From: Anaerolineae bacterium
Lineage (GTDB): Bacteria > Chloroflexota > Anaerolineae > Aggregatilineales > Phototrophicaceae
DNA: 52,378 nt
Reading direction: 5' to 3'
Assembly: GCA_025055175.1 (NCBI GenBank)
Contig: JANWYT010000013.1
Location: forward strand, 1 to 52,378
Shown here: positions 9,077 through 17,729 of the stretch, piece by piece
Layout of the letters: the number at the start of each line of letters is the position of its first letter
Numbering within the stretch: position 1 is the first letter of the stretch
Made by a program: the position numbers and the translations under genes
The notes under the pieces: model-generated
What the model was told of the DNA's origin: nothing
The model's database searches: none
Seen by the model: only the letters and a program-made list of their open reading frames with translations

Positions 9077-9137
9077 GCCAGCAGCGCCATGCGCGCTGTG
9101 CGCTGAGATGAAACCACTTATTAGAGAGAGGCTAAAA

Positions 9138-10208
9138 ATGAGTAGCAAGAAACTATCCCGCCGCGACATGTTGAAGATCATGAGTGCTTTTGCCGCCAGT
9201 CTGGGCTTGACGCCCATCATGAAGCTCTATGCTCAGTCGGCTGAGGCCACGCCAGAAACCACTCCCGATCCTGACGTGAGTACTGCTGAAGAGTTGGAAC
9301 TCACCGAGGAAGAGATTGAGAAGATTAAGGCGCTAGCTCTGACCTTTGGCTTTGCAATGAACCATCGCACCGACGACTTTATCAACACTGTTATCGTTGG
9401 TGGCGAGGCGGCGGCTAAAGAGTACGGGATCACGCTGCTGGTCAACGAAGCTAACTTCGACGCTGCTGTGCAGCTGGCTCAGGTTGAGAACTTGATCCAG
9501 CAGAATGTAGACGGCATTTTCATGATTGCTGTCGATGGCGACAGCATTTCCCAAGCTATCCTCAAGGCCAACGAAGCCAACATCCCTGTGATCGTGGTGG
9601 GCGGCCCGCCAGCGCGCGGTCAAATCCTGTCGCTGATGAACTCCACCAGCTATGAGGGCTGCTACGAGTCGTGCAAGTTCCTAGTCGATGCCGTCGGCGG
9701 CGAGGGCAAGATTGGCGTTATCCATATCCCGCTGGCCCTCGAGACCATCGTCGAACGCGAGCGTGGCACGCGCGATGCTATCGCCGAGAGCAACATGCGC
9801 TTGGTAGCTTTCGAATCGGTGCTGTCGCAGGATGACGCCCTGGCTGCCGCTGAAAATATGATCCAAGCCAATCCCGACCTGAAGGCCATCTTCGCTACCT
9901 GGTCGCTAGCTATCAACGGCGCGCTGGCCGCTATCGAAGCCAGTGGCCTAGACATCAAGCTCAGCGGTTACGACGCTGAAGTGGCCGGCTTCCAGGCGTT
10001 GCACGAAGGCAGTCCTATTCTGCTCTCGCTGGCCGGCCAGCAGGCCGCTCTGCAAGGCCGCACCGGCATTAATGGCCTGTGCAAGGCTATCCTCGGCCAA
10101 GAAGTGAAGTCCAAGATCAGCGTGCCAACCCTGTTGGTGACAGCTGAGAACTACAAAGAACGCTGGGAAGAACTCTATCCTGGCGTTACTCCCCCCTGGG
10201 GTGCTTAG
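9138..10208 (+). CDS. Sugar ABC transporter substrate-binding protein (ribose/xylose type)
   Basis: 356 residues from ATG 9138, which has a good Shine-Dalgarno (GAGAGAGG, 9124-9131). An in-frame extension upstream would overlap GH31 and is rejected. The N-terminus has a twin-arginine-like signal (SRRDMLK, residues 7-13, then a hydrophobic stretch), so export by Tat is likely. An acidic Thr/Pro/Glu linker follows, then a type-1 periplasmic binding fold (sugar-binding, RbsB-like) with the QNVDGIFMIAVDGDS strand. It feeds the ATPase and permeases downstream. A strong stem-loop lies 11 bases after its stop. The ligand is unknown; context suggests a xyloside or product of the GH31 enzyme. Confidence 0.9.
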   Translation: MSSKKLSRRDMLKIMSAFAASLGLTPIMKLYAQSAEATPETTPDPDVSTAEELELTEEEIEKIKALALTFGFAMNHRTDDFINTVIVGGEAAAKEYGITLLVNEANFDAAVQLAQVENLIQQNVDGIFMIAVDGDSISQAILKANEANIPVIVVGGPPARGQILSLMNSTSYEGCYESCKFLVDAVGGEGKIGVIHIPLALETIVERERGTRDAIAESNMRLVAFESVLSQDDALAAAENMIQANPDLKAIFATWSLAINGALAAIEASGLDIKLSGYDAEVAGFQALHEGSPILLSLAGQQAALQGRTGINGLCKAILGQEVKSKISVPTLLVTAENYKERWEELYPGVTPPWGA

Positions 10209-10219
10209 GCCTTGCTGCC

Positions 10220-10245
10220 AGGGGAGTGCCGCACGGCGCTCCCCT
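10220..10245 (+). terminator. Intercistronic stem-loop after the binding-protein gene
   Basis: An 11-bp stem (AGGGGAGTGCC pairing with GGCGCTCCCCT, one G-U) with a 4-base loop, followed by CTTTATG. It starts 11 bases after the stop at 10208. The weak T-run suggests partial termination or mRNA 3'-end protection rather than a full stop, consistent with higher expression of the binding protein than of the membrane components. Confidence 0.65.
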
Positions 10246-10274
10246 CTTTATGTTGCTCGAGAAGACTACGCCTT

Positions 10275-11771
10275 ATGTCTCAAGCGCTCATTTCTTTCGA
10301 ACATATTAGCAAGCAATTCCCTGGCGTGCGCGCTCTCGATGACGTCTCGTTTGAGGTGCAGGCGGGCCAAGTCCACGTGTTGATGGGCGAGAACGGCGCC
10401 GGCAAGAGTACCCTGATGAAGATTTTGGCTGGTGTGTACCAGCCAGATAGCGGCATAATCCGTCTTGCGGGCCAGCCTATCAGCCTGCACGATCCGCTCA
10501 GCGCCGCCGCCCAAGACATTGCCATGATTTACCAGGAACTCACGGTTCTAGATAACCTAGATGTGGGACGCAACATCATGCTGGGCCAAGAACCAAGTCG
10601 AGGCGGCTTGGTGAACTGGAAAGCCTTGTACATGCAAGCTCAGGCCATCGTCGATGAGCTGGAGTTGGGCCTGGACGTGCGCACACCTCTCAGCCGCCTA
10701 TCGTTGGCAGAGCGGCAGATGGTGGAGATTGCGCGCGCAGTGCGCCGCCAGCCGCGCATTATCGTCATGGATGAGCCAACCTCCTCGTTAGGCAAACACG
10801 AAGAAGAGGTTTTGTTCGCCCTGATTGGGCGCTTGAAGGCGCGCGGCGCAGCTATCCTGTACATTTCACACCGCATGGATGAAGTCTTTCGCCTGGCAGA
10901 CACGATCACCGTGCTGCGGGATGGCGCGCACATTACCACCGAGCCAGCTGCTCACTTCACGCGCGAGCGCTTAATTGAGCTAATGGTAGGCCGCAAGGTG
11001 GAAGCTGTCGAACGGCAAGCTCGACCGCGCGGCGCAGTCGTCCTGGAGGCGCGCGAGCTAGTGAGCGGACGACTGCTGCGCGGCGTCACGTTGCAGCTTG
11101 CAGCGGGCGAAGTGCTAGGAGTGGCTGGCTTGGCTGGCTCAGGCCAGACAGAGTTAGCCCGCGTGTTGTTTGGCGTCCGTCAGCCACAAAGCGGTAGTCT
11201 GTGGCTGGATGGCCGTCAGGTGCGTTTTCGTTCGCCTCAGGAAGCGATTGCGCACGGGGTAGCCTATGTGCCAGAAGACCGCAAGAGCTTGGGCCTGGTG
11301 CTGATGATGGGCGTGCAAGCCAATATGAGCCTGGCTGCCCTGACCCGTTATCAGCGCCACGGCCTGATCGACTTTGCGCGACTGCGTCAATTAGTGGCTG
11401 ACTGGACGCAGCGTCTGAACATCAAGGCCTCCGTCCAGCAAGAGAGTGTGGAGCTGCTCAGCGGTGGCAATCAGCAAAAGGTGGTGCTAGCTAAATGGCT
11501 GGCGCTTCAACCGCGCGTGTTGATCTTGAATGAGCCGACGCGCGGCATTGACGTGGGAGCAAAGGCTGAAGTCCATCAGCTCATCCGCGAGATTGCAGCA
11601 GGTGGCATGGCCGTGCTAATGATCTCATCGGAACTGCCGGAAGTCCTTAGCGTGAGCGACCGCATCATCGTCATGCGCCAGGGACGCATCAGCGGAGAGC
11701 TGCTGGCTCATGAAGCCGACGAGACGCGCGTGCTGGCACTGGCCTTCGCGGATTTACAGGAGGCTGGATGA
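10275..11771 (+). CDS. Sugar ABC transporter ATPase (RbsA/XylG type, two ABC domains)
   Basis: 498 residues from ATG 10275; an earlier in-frame start at 10212 would lie in the stem-loop. Two tandem ABC domains: the first with Walker A GENGAGKST (38-46), LSLAERQMVEIARA and IVMDEPTSSL; the second with LSGGNQQKVVLAKWL and LILNEPTRGIDVGAK. The second domain lacks a good Walker A (GLAGSGQTE), as is typical for this carbohydrate-uptake family. It overlaps the next gene by ATGA (11768-11771). Confidence 0.95.
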   Translation: MSQALISFEHISKQFPGVRALDDVSFEVQAGQVHVLMGENGAGKSTLMKILAGVYQPDSGIIRLAGQPISLHDPLSAAAQDIAMIYQELTVLDNLDVGRNIMLGQEPSRGGLVNWKALYMQAQAIVDELELGLDVRTPLSRLSLAERQMVEIARAVRRQPRIIVMDEPTSSLGKHEEEVLFALIGRLKARGAAILYISHRMDEVFRLADTITVLRDGAHITTEPAAHFTRERLIELMVGRKVEAVERQARPRGAVVLEARELVSGRLLRGVTLQLAAGEVLGVAGLAGSGQTELARVLFGVRQPQSGSLWLDGRQVRFRSPQEAIAHGVAYVPEDRKSLGLVLMMGVQANMSLAALTRYQRHGLIDFARLRQLVADWTQRLNIKASVQQESVELLSGGNQQKVVLAKWLALQPRVLILNEPTRGIDVGAKAEVHQLIREIAAGGMAVLMISSELPEVLSVSDRIIVMRQGRISGELLAHEADETRVLALAFADLQEAG

Positions 11772-12772
11772 TGAGCGTCCTCTCCCGCTGGCGGCGTCCT
11801 CTTCTCATGCCTCTCGCGCCCACGTCTGGCGTGCTACTAGGTGTGTTGGCCCTGTTTGTCTTCTTCTCGCTAGCGACGCCCTTTTTCTTCAACGTCAACA
11901 ATTTCATCAACATCGGCCAGCAAAGCGCTGTGTTGGCGGTGGCGGCCTTTGCCATGACCTTCATCATCCTGTCGGGCGAAATCGACCTGAGCATGGGAGC
12001 AGTAGGAGCGATTGCTGGTGTGCTGACGGCTATGGCCTTGCGCGATGGGCTGCACCTGCCGCTAGCCGTACTGATTGGCCTAGGCACGGGAGCAATGGCT
12101 GGCCTGCTGAACGGCTTCATCAGCATGCGCTTTGGCGTCCCGTCTTTCATCGTGACGTTGGGAGTGGCCAGCATTGCGCGGGCCATCAGCCGCACCATCA
12201 CCCAAAACCGACCCGTTAGCGTGCTAGACGAGACCTATCTCAGCCTATTCTCCGACGCGCGCCTGCTGGGCTTGACGATCAACGTCTGGTACGTAGGTCT
12301 GTTGTTTGTGCTGCTTTACGTCTTGCTCATGCGCACGCCCTTTGGGATGGCCGTCTTTGCGGTGGGCGGCAACCGCCAGGCAGCACATCTGTCCGGCATC
12401 CCTGCCGCGCGGGTGAAGGTTATCGTCTTTGTGCTGGCAGGAGCGCTGGTGGGCTTTGCAGGCATTCTGCAGGCGGCTCGCCTGGGTTCAGCGCGCGTCG
12501 ACCCCATCAACAATCTGGAGCTAGACGCCATTGCGGCGGTGGTCTTGGGTGGCACGAGCTTCAGCGGCGGGCGCGGTTCGCTAGTACGCACGCTGCTGGG
12601 TATCTTGCTAATCGGCATTCTAAACAACGGCTTGTCGCTCATGAACGTAGACTCCTACTGGCAGTTGGTCATCAAGGGTGGGATTGTCATCGGAGCTGTG
12701 CTGCTGGATCGGTGGTGGGTGACGGCTAGTCGCAGCCGACAGCCTGTGCAGGACAAGGAGAAGCGCGCGTGA
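11768..12772 (+). CDS. Sugar ABC transporter permease 1 (ribose type)
   Basis: 334 residues with about ten hydrophobic segments, containing the family signatures AMTFIILSGEIDLSMG and LDAIAAVVLGGTSFSGGRG. It belongs to the RbsC/XylH/AraH permease family. It overlaps the ATPase stop and, by GTGA at 12769-12772, the second permease. Together the two permeases probably form a heterodimeric channel. Confidence 0.95.
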   Translation: MMSVLSRWRRPLLMPLAPTSGVLLGVLALFVFFSLATPFFFNVNNFINIGQQSAVLAVAAFAMTFIILSGEIDLSMGAVGAIAGVLTAMALRDGLHLPLAVLIGLGTGAMAGLLNGFISMRFGVPSFIVTLGVASIARAISRTITQNRPVSVLDETYLSLFSDARLLGLTINVWYVGLLFVLLYVLLMRTPFGMAVFAVGGNRQAAHLSGIPAARVKVIVFVLAGALVGFAGILQAARLGSARVDPINNLELDAIAAVVLGGTSFSGGRGSLVRTLLGILLIGILNNGLSLMNVDSYWQLVIKGGIVIGAVLLDRWWVTASRSRQPVQDKEKRA

Positions 12773-13776
12773 GCAGCTTCAACCTGTCGGCGACCAGCCT
12801 GGGCAAGCAAGTTTTCAGCCGCCGCAACGTGGGACAATTCGGCATGGTGGGCCTGGTGCTGGCCCTGCTGGCCGTCTTTGGCCTGGTAAACGCGGAATTC
12901 TTCAGCGTCTTCTTCAGCAGCGGCAACGTCGCCAACATTGGACGACAAACGACGCTGTTGCTGCTGACAGCCTTCGCTATGACCTTCGTGATTTTGGTAG
13001 GCGAGATCGACATCAGCATAGGGGCGATAGCCAGCCTGGCGGGCGTGCTGATTGTCTCGCTGATGAATGGCGGCTGGCCTTTCCCGCTAGCGGTGCTGGC
13101 AGGTCTGGGGTTAGGAGCGCTGGTGGGTCTGCTCAACGGCCTCATCACTGTGAAGGGTCAAATCCCCTCGTTCATCGTCACGTTAGGCACGCTGAGCATC
13201 GTCAGCGGTCTAGCCCTGGCCATGACTAGCGGTTCAACCATCCGCTTCTCCAACGATGCCTATCGTGACTTCTTCGCGCGCGGTGTGTTGGATTTGGGGA
13301 TCACCCAGATTCCTGCTCCAACCCTGCTCACTATCGCTCTGTTCTTGTTGCTGAACTTCCTCCTGACGCGCACGCGCTTTGGGGCGAACGTGTATGCGGT
13401 GGGCGGTGGGGCGGCCTCGGCGCGCCTAGCTGGTATCCGCGTGGATCGGGTGAAAATTGGCGTCTTTGTGCTGGCAGGAGTAGTAGTGGCGCTGGCGGCA
13501 GTGGTCTACACGGCGCGCCTGGGCAATGGTCAGCCTCAGGGCATGATTGGCTATGAGCTGGACGCCATCGCAGCGGTCGTCATCGGCGGTACAAGCTTCA
13601 GCGGTGGACGCGGCTCTTTGTGGCGCACTGTCTTAGGCGCGTTGCTCATCGGCGTGCTAGACAATGCCGTCTCGCTCATGCAGCTCGATTTCAACCTGAA
13701 GCTGGCCGTCAAGGGCGCTACGATCATCTTAGCGGTGCTGGTCGATTATTACAGCCGAGGAGAGACACGATCATGA
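12769..13776 (+). CDS. Sugar ABC transporter permease 2 (ribose type)
   Basis: 335 residues from GTG 12769, a paralogue of the preceding permease with the same signatures (AMTFVILVGEIDISIG and LDAIAAVVIGGTSFSGGRG). It is translationally coupled on both sides: GTGA with permease 1 and ATGA with the SMP-30 gene (13773-13776). The presence of two permeases implies a heterodimer. Confidence 0.95.
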   Translation: MSSFNLSATSLGKQVFSRRNVGQFGMVGLVLALLAVFGLVNAEFFSVFFSSGNVANIGRQTTLLLLTAFAMTFVILVGEIDISIGAIASLAGVLIVSLMNGGWPFPLAVLAGLGLGALVGLLNGLITVKGQIPSFIVTLGTLSIVSGLALAMTSGSTIRFSNDAYRDFFARGVLDLGITQIPAPTLLTIALFLLLNFLLTRTRFGANVYAVGGGAASARLAGIRVDRVKIGVFVLAGVVVALAAVVYTARLGNGQPQGMIGYELDAIAAVVIGGTSFSGGRGSLWRTVLGALLIGVLDNAVSLMQLDFNLKLAVKGATIILAVLVDYYSRGETRS

Positions 13777-14669
13777 GCAACTTCACCCTTTTGGACACAC
13801 GTTTCCACGAGATAGTTGACGAGAGAGAAACCTGCCAGCAGTTGGCAACGGGCATGGCCTTCACCGAGGGACCCGTCTACTTGCCCGACCAGGACGCAGT
13901 GCTATTCACCGATATTCCCGCTAACGCCATCATGCGCTGGAGCGCAACGCGGGGTTTGAGCATTTACGAGTCAAACGCCCATTTCGCTATTGGCCTATAT
14001 CTAGATTTGCAGGGGCGGCTGATCGCCTGCGAACACAGCACCCGCCGCCTGACGCGTCGCGAAGCTGACGGGAGCGTGACCGTCTTGGCTTCGCATCACG
14101 GAGCGCACATCCTCAACAGCACCAACGACGTTTGTGTGCGCCGCGACGGAGCGATCTTCTTCACCGATCCGCCCTTTGGTGTGCGCCAGGAAGATGGTCA
14201 GCTTCACGGCTACCAGCAAGCGATGGAGTACGGCTGCTGCGGCGTCTTCCGCGTGACTGACGATCCGACGGCGCCGCAGCTTGTCCTGCGCGACATTTAC
14301 CGCCCCAACGGTCTGTGCTTCTCGCCGGACGAGCGCGTGCTGTACGTCAGCGACTCTTCAGAGCGTCATCACTGCGTCTATGCTTACGACATGATCGACG
14401 ACCAGCCGACGAACGGGCGCGTCTTTGCAGTGCTGCCTCGGGGCGTGCCAGACGGTATGCGCGTTGATGAGCGAGGGCGCTTGTACGTCGCTGGCTTGGA
14501 TGGCGTCTACGTTTACTCGCCTGATGGTACGCACCTGGGTATCCTGCACGTGCCGGAGATGGTGACCAACCTCTGCTTCGGCGGAGCGGATCGCCAGACG
14601 ATTTATATCACAGCGGTGAGTTCACTTTACGCCTTTAGGGTGAAGACGCGCGGCGTCCAGCGCCCCTGA
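13773..14669 (+). CDS. SMP-30/gluconolactonase-family sugar lactonase
   Basis: 298 residues from ATG 13773, overlapping the permease stop by ATGA. It has six-bladed propeller features of the SMP-30/regucalcin family: FTEGPVY with the metal-binding Glu near residue 30, ILNSTND, RPNGLCFSPDE, and VSDSSE with the Asp ligand. The family hydrolyses aldonolactones in a divalent-metal-dependent manner. Next to an SDR and downstream of a GH31 enzyme, it probably opens the lactone formed when the released sugar is oxidised (for example xylonolactone). The substrate is inferred. Confidence 0.85.
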   Translation: MSNFTLLDTRFHEIVDERETCQQLATGMAFTEGPVYLPDQDAVLFTDIPANAIMRWSATRGLSIYESNAHFAIGLYLDLQGRLIACEHSTRRLTRREADGSVTVLASHHGAHILNSTNDVCVRRDGAIFFTDPPFGVRQEDGQLHGYQQAMEYGCCGVFRVTDDPTAPQLVLRDIYRPNGLCFSPDERVLYVSDSSERHHCVYAYDMIDDQPTNGRVFAVLPRGVPDGMRVDERGRLYVAGLDGVYVYSPDGTHLGILHVPEMVTNLCFGGADRQTIYITAVSSLYAFRVKTRGVQRP

Positions 14670-14704
14670 AGCTCTCGTGAAGCTTTGTGTAAGGAGGAAA
14701 AATC

Positions 14705-15448
14705 ATGCAGCGCTTACAGGGAAAGGTCTGTGTCATCACTGGCGGCGCCAGCGGCATTGGGCGCGCCTGTGCAGCGCGCTACGCCCAAGAGGGCGGACGC
14801 GTGGTAGTAGCAGACATCAACAAAGAGGGTGGCCAGGCTGTCGTCGAACAGATTCGGGCAGCGGGCGGTCAGGCCGTCTTCCAGCCGACAGACGTGAGCG
14901 AGCCGAAGCAGCTGGAAGCTCTGCTCCAGCGCGCCCTGGACGAATTCGGCGACGTCCACGTCTGGCACAACAACGCCTTCAAGAGCGTCTTCAAGACCAT
15001 TGTCGATCAGACGCTAGAAGAATTTGACGATACGATTCGCGTCAGCTTGCGCGCCTATTGGTACGGCTCTAAGCTGGCGGTGACGCACATGCTGGCTCAC
15101 AATGGCGGCGTCATCCTGAACACGGCCAGCGTGCAGAGCTACTTCGGCGAGCCAGGCTTCAGCGCCTATCAAGTGGCTAAAGGCGGCATTCTGTCGCTAA
15201 CGCGCAGCTTGGGCGTAGATCATGCCCCTAAAGTGCGAGCAGTGGCTATTGCGCCAGGCTTCATCATCACACCGGCTCATGACGGTATCCCACCAGAGAC
15301 GATTGAGCGCGTGAAAGCTAGCATTCCCGCCAAGCGTGGCGCTCAGCCAGAAGAAGTGGCGGCGCTGGCTGCTTTTCTGGCTTCTGATGAAGCTGACTAC
15401 ATCACGGCGACAGGGATCATCATGGACGGCGGTTATCTGGGCATTTAG
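14705..15448 (+). CDS. Short-chain dehydrogenase/reductase, probable sugar dehydrogenase
   Basis: 247 residues with a strong Shine-Dalgarno (AAGGAGG at 14691-14697). Classical SDR: TGGASGIG (12-19) for NAD(P), an NNA motif at 89-91 (Phe rather than Gly follows), catalytic Ser142, Tyr155 and Lys159 (YQVAK), and a C-terminal MDGGYLGI. The acidic residue after beta-2 (VADIN) favours NAD. Beside an SMP-30 lactonase it is likely the dehydrogenase that makes the lactone from the imported or released sugar. The exact sugar cannot be read from sequence. Confidence 0.85.
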   Translation: MQRLQGKVCVITGGASGIGRACAARYAQEGGRVVVADINKEGGQAVVEQIRAAGGQAVFQPTDVSEPKQLEALLQRALDEFGDVHVWHNNAFKSVFKTIVDQTLEEFDDTIRVSLRAYWYGSKLAVTHMLAHNGGVILNTASVQSYFGEPGFSAYQVAKGGILSLTRSLGVDHAPKVRAVAIAPGFIITPAHDGIPPETIERVKASIPAKRGAQPEEVAALAAFLASDEADYITATGIIMDGGYLGI

Positions 15449-15459
15449 GAGGCGAGACG

Positions 15460-15774
15460 ATGATTAAGATGGTCGCCCTGGTCAAAAAGCTACCGCACCT
15501 CAGCCGCGAGGAGTTTATCCAGCGCTGGGTAGAAGATCACACCAAGCTGTCGAAGGTGTTGGGCATGAAGGGCTATCGGATTAACGTCGCCCTAGAGCCG
15601 CAGCCAGGTGGCCATGTGCCGCCTTACGATGGCACTGCCGAGATTTGGTGGGAGAGCGTGGAGTTCATGCAAGCAGCGCTGGCTAGTCCGGAGAACGACA
15701 TTGCTGCTAAGGATACTGAACGCTTCTGCGAGGTGCTGCACTTCGTCTACACGGAGGAATTTGTCATTGTTTGA
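15460..15774 (+). CDS. EthD-domain small protein
   Basis: 104 residues, 11 bases after the SDR, last gene of the plus-strand operon. It has the EthD/dimeric alpha-beta-barrel pattern (MIKMVALVKKLPHLSREEF, then HTKLSKVLGMKGYRIN and a C-terminal beta strand EEFVIV). Such proteins are small cytoplasmic ferredoxin-like folds with diverse roles, from degradation accessory factors to mutarotase-like enzymes. Its job in the sugar operon is unknown. A T-rich stretch at 15876-15885 downstream may end the transcript, but no strong stem precedes it. Confidence 0.7.
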   Translation: MIKMVALVKKLPHLSREEFIQRWVEDHTKLSKVLGMKGYRINVALEPQPGGHVPPYDGTAEIWWESVEFMQAALASPENDIAAKDTERFCEVLHFVYTEEFVIV

Positions 15775-15962
15775 TGGCGCGTTTGGCGTGATGGGTAGCT
15801 GCTGAAAGGTTGTGCGCTTGCCAGAACGTCGGCCAAGCCCGCGCCGCCGCTAGCTACGCGCCACGAGAGGAGCATTTCTTTTTTTATGTAATTGGTACAT
15901 CAAAGTGCCAGGAGCTACAAGTAAGAGACGCGTTCTCAAAAGATACTAACAGTCAGACCGCC

Positions 15963-16613
15963 TTACTGCCCGTAGACGTTCTGATAGCGGTTGTACAGGC
16001 TGTCGATGTCAGCAGCCGACAGTGGCAACGGCGCGCCCATTTGCAGGGCTGTCCAGACGATGGCAGCGTTGTCTTCTGTCATGACCGCCGCCTTGACTGC
16101 CGCTTGCGCGTCTTTGCCCACCGCAAACACCCCATGATTTTGTAGCAGACAGGACGGACTACGGCTGCCCGTCAGCGTCTCCACCACCACGCGACCAATG
16201 TCCTCGCCGCCGATGAGCGCAAAGCCGCCGCAAGGGATCGGCCCGCCGAATTCGTCGGCCATCGCCGTCGTGACGCAGGGGATTGGACGGCCTAACACGG
16301 CAAAGGCCGTCGCATAACGCGAATGGGTGTGGACGATCCCGTTCACCTGCGGCATGTGGCGATAAATGTAGCAGTGCGAGGCGGTGTCAGACGAAGCCTT
16401 GAGCGCGCCTTCGACGATGAGGCCATCGCTATCGACGACGACCATGCGCTCTGGGGTCAGATCGTCGAACAGCAAGCCACTGGGCTTGATGACGATCAGG
16501 CCCGTCTCAGGGTCGCGCCCGCTGATGTTGCCGCTCGTCCAGGCGACGAGGCGGTTCTTAGGCAGTTCGGCGTGCAGAGCGCACACCTGGCGGCGCAGGT
16601 CGGGCAGCAGCAC
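15963..16613 (-). CDS. araD: Class II aldolase family, L-ribulose-5-phosphate 4-epimerase-like
   Basis: 216 residues. The motifs coincide with AraD: TSGNISGRD near the N-terminus, SSDTASH with Asp76, the zinc histidines His95 and His97 (VHTHSRYATAF), a third His160 (LLQNHGVF), Asp120 (TTAMAD) at the catalytic position described for E. coli AraD, and a C-terminal tail ending VYGQ. The family interconverts L-ribulose-5-phosphate and D-xylulose-5-phosphate; related members are aldolases or decarboxylases. It is the last gene of the apiose transporter operon, 11 bases after apsD. No known D-apiose route needs this reaction, so either another pentose is handled or the substrate is different. Confidence 0.7.
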   Translation of the reverse strand: MLLPDLRRQVCALHAELPKNRLVAWTSGNISGRDPETGLIVIKPSGLLFDDLTPERMVVVDSDGLIVEGALKASSDTASHCYIYRHMPQVNGIVHTHSRYATAFAVLGRPIPCVTTAMADEFGGPIPCGGFALIGGEDIGRVVVETLTGSRSPSCLLQNHGVFAVGKDAQAAVKAAVMTEDNAAIVWTALQMGAPLPLSAADIDSLYNRYQNVYGQ

Positions 16614-16624
16614 AGTCTCGTCTC

Positions 16625-17698
16625 CTAGCCTGTGGCTGATGTTCCTGAGCAGAGGCGGGCGTAGTCTTGGCTGGTGAAGGGCAGCGCGACGACTTGACCT
16701 GTTGCCGCTGAGGCATAAGACCCATACATGAGCTGCACTGTCTTAAGGTTATCTTCCGCGCTGGTTTCGGCTTGGGCATGGCCCAAGAGCGCATCAGCCA
16801 GGTTGTCTTGGCAGGGATGAATGCTAGAGTGTACCAGGTCATAAGCTGGATCAGCCCAGCTGAAGCGGGGCGGCACGTAGCGCTTGCAGAACGTGCCTTG
16901 CGCAGTGGTCTCGCGAACCCAATAGTCTTGGGCCAGCTCCAAGAAGCCTTCGCTGCCCTCAATTTCGACGTAGGTCTGGGGAAAGCGCTCGCGTTCGGTG
17001 CGGCTGGCATAGCTCATGTCGCAGACGACCGTTGCGCCAGACTGCATCTTGAACATGACCGTCGCCACGTCCTCGCCCTTGATGTCTTGGTGGATGCGAT
17101 GGGTGTGGCACAACAGAGAGACGGCCTCGCCGAAGAGGTAGCGGGCTGTGTCCAGGATATGGCTGCCGATGTCGGTCAGGATGAACTGCTCCAACTCTTT
17201 CAGAAAAGGCTGGTTGTCGAAGACGGGAAAGCTGTTGCGGTAGTCGATCCGCGCGCGGAAGACTCGGCCTATGCGTCCGCTATCTAGGTGAGCCTTGAGC
17301 TGACGTAGAGGATACTGCCAGCGCCAGTTCTCGTTGATGTACAACGGCACGCCCAAGCGCTGAGACGCCGCCACCATCTGTTCGGCCTCAGCCAAAGAGG
17401 TAGCCATCGGCTTCTGGCAGACGACGGGAAGTCCACGCTCCAGGGCCATAAGGGTGAGTGGTGCATGAGTTTCGACGTTAGTGCAAATATCGACAAAATC
17501 CAGCTTTTCGTTGTCCAGCAAGGCTTGAGGATCGTCGTAGACAGCTGGGACGTTCCACTCTCTGGCTACTGCTTCTGCTTTGGAGCGCGTGCGATTGTAG
17601 AGAGCCACGCATTCTGTCTTGCCTGTCTGCTGCCAGCCACCGAGCTGGAAGCGTGACCAAAAACCTGTGCCAAACAAGGCAAATCGGAGTTTTTTCAT
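16625..17698 (-). CDS. apsD: Gfo/Idh/MocA oxidoreductase, probable D-apiose dehydrogenase
   Basis: 357 residues. An N-terminal Rossmann domain starts at GTGFWSRFQ (residues 10-18), with the family Lys-Pro at QKPMA (Lys96), ENWRWQ at 123-128, and the catalytic-region DIGSH (Asp176, His180) in the C-terminal alpha/beta domain. From memory these segments, especially NSFPVFDNQPFLKELEQF, resemble bacterial D-apiose dehydrogenases (ApsD), which oxidise D-apiose to D-apionolactone with NAD. This is recognition, not an alignment. Neighbours encode ApnO-, ApnL- and OiaK-like proteins, which strengthens the call. It lies 31 bases after the TIM-barrel gene in the same operon. Confidence 0.75.
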   Translation of the reverse strand: MKKLRFALFGTGFWSRFQLGGWQQTGKTECVALYNRTRSKAEAVAREWNVPAVYDDPQALLDNEKLDFVDICTNVETHAPLTLMALERGLPVVCQKPMATSLAEAEQMVAASQRLGVPLYINENWRWQYPLRQLKAHLDSGRIGRVFRARIDYRNSFPVFDNQPFLKELEQFILTDIGSHILDTARYLFGEAVSLLCHTHRIHQDIKGEDVATVMFKMQSGATVVCDMSYASRTERERFPQTYVEIEGSEGFLELAQDYWVRETTAQGTFCKRYVPPRFSWADPAYDLVHSSIHPCQDNLADALLGHAQAETSAEDNLKTVQLMYGSYASAATGQVVALPFTSQDYARLCSGTSATG

Positions 17699-17729
17699 GA
17701 GCCTATCTCCTCATAACCTAACCCATGCT

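Noticed and set aside
8973..9137. Extended N-terminus of the plus-strand binding protein
   Set aside because: It would overlap the GH31 gene by about 100 bases and displace the signal sequence; ATG 9138 has a good ribosome binding site.
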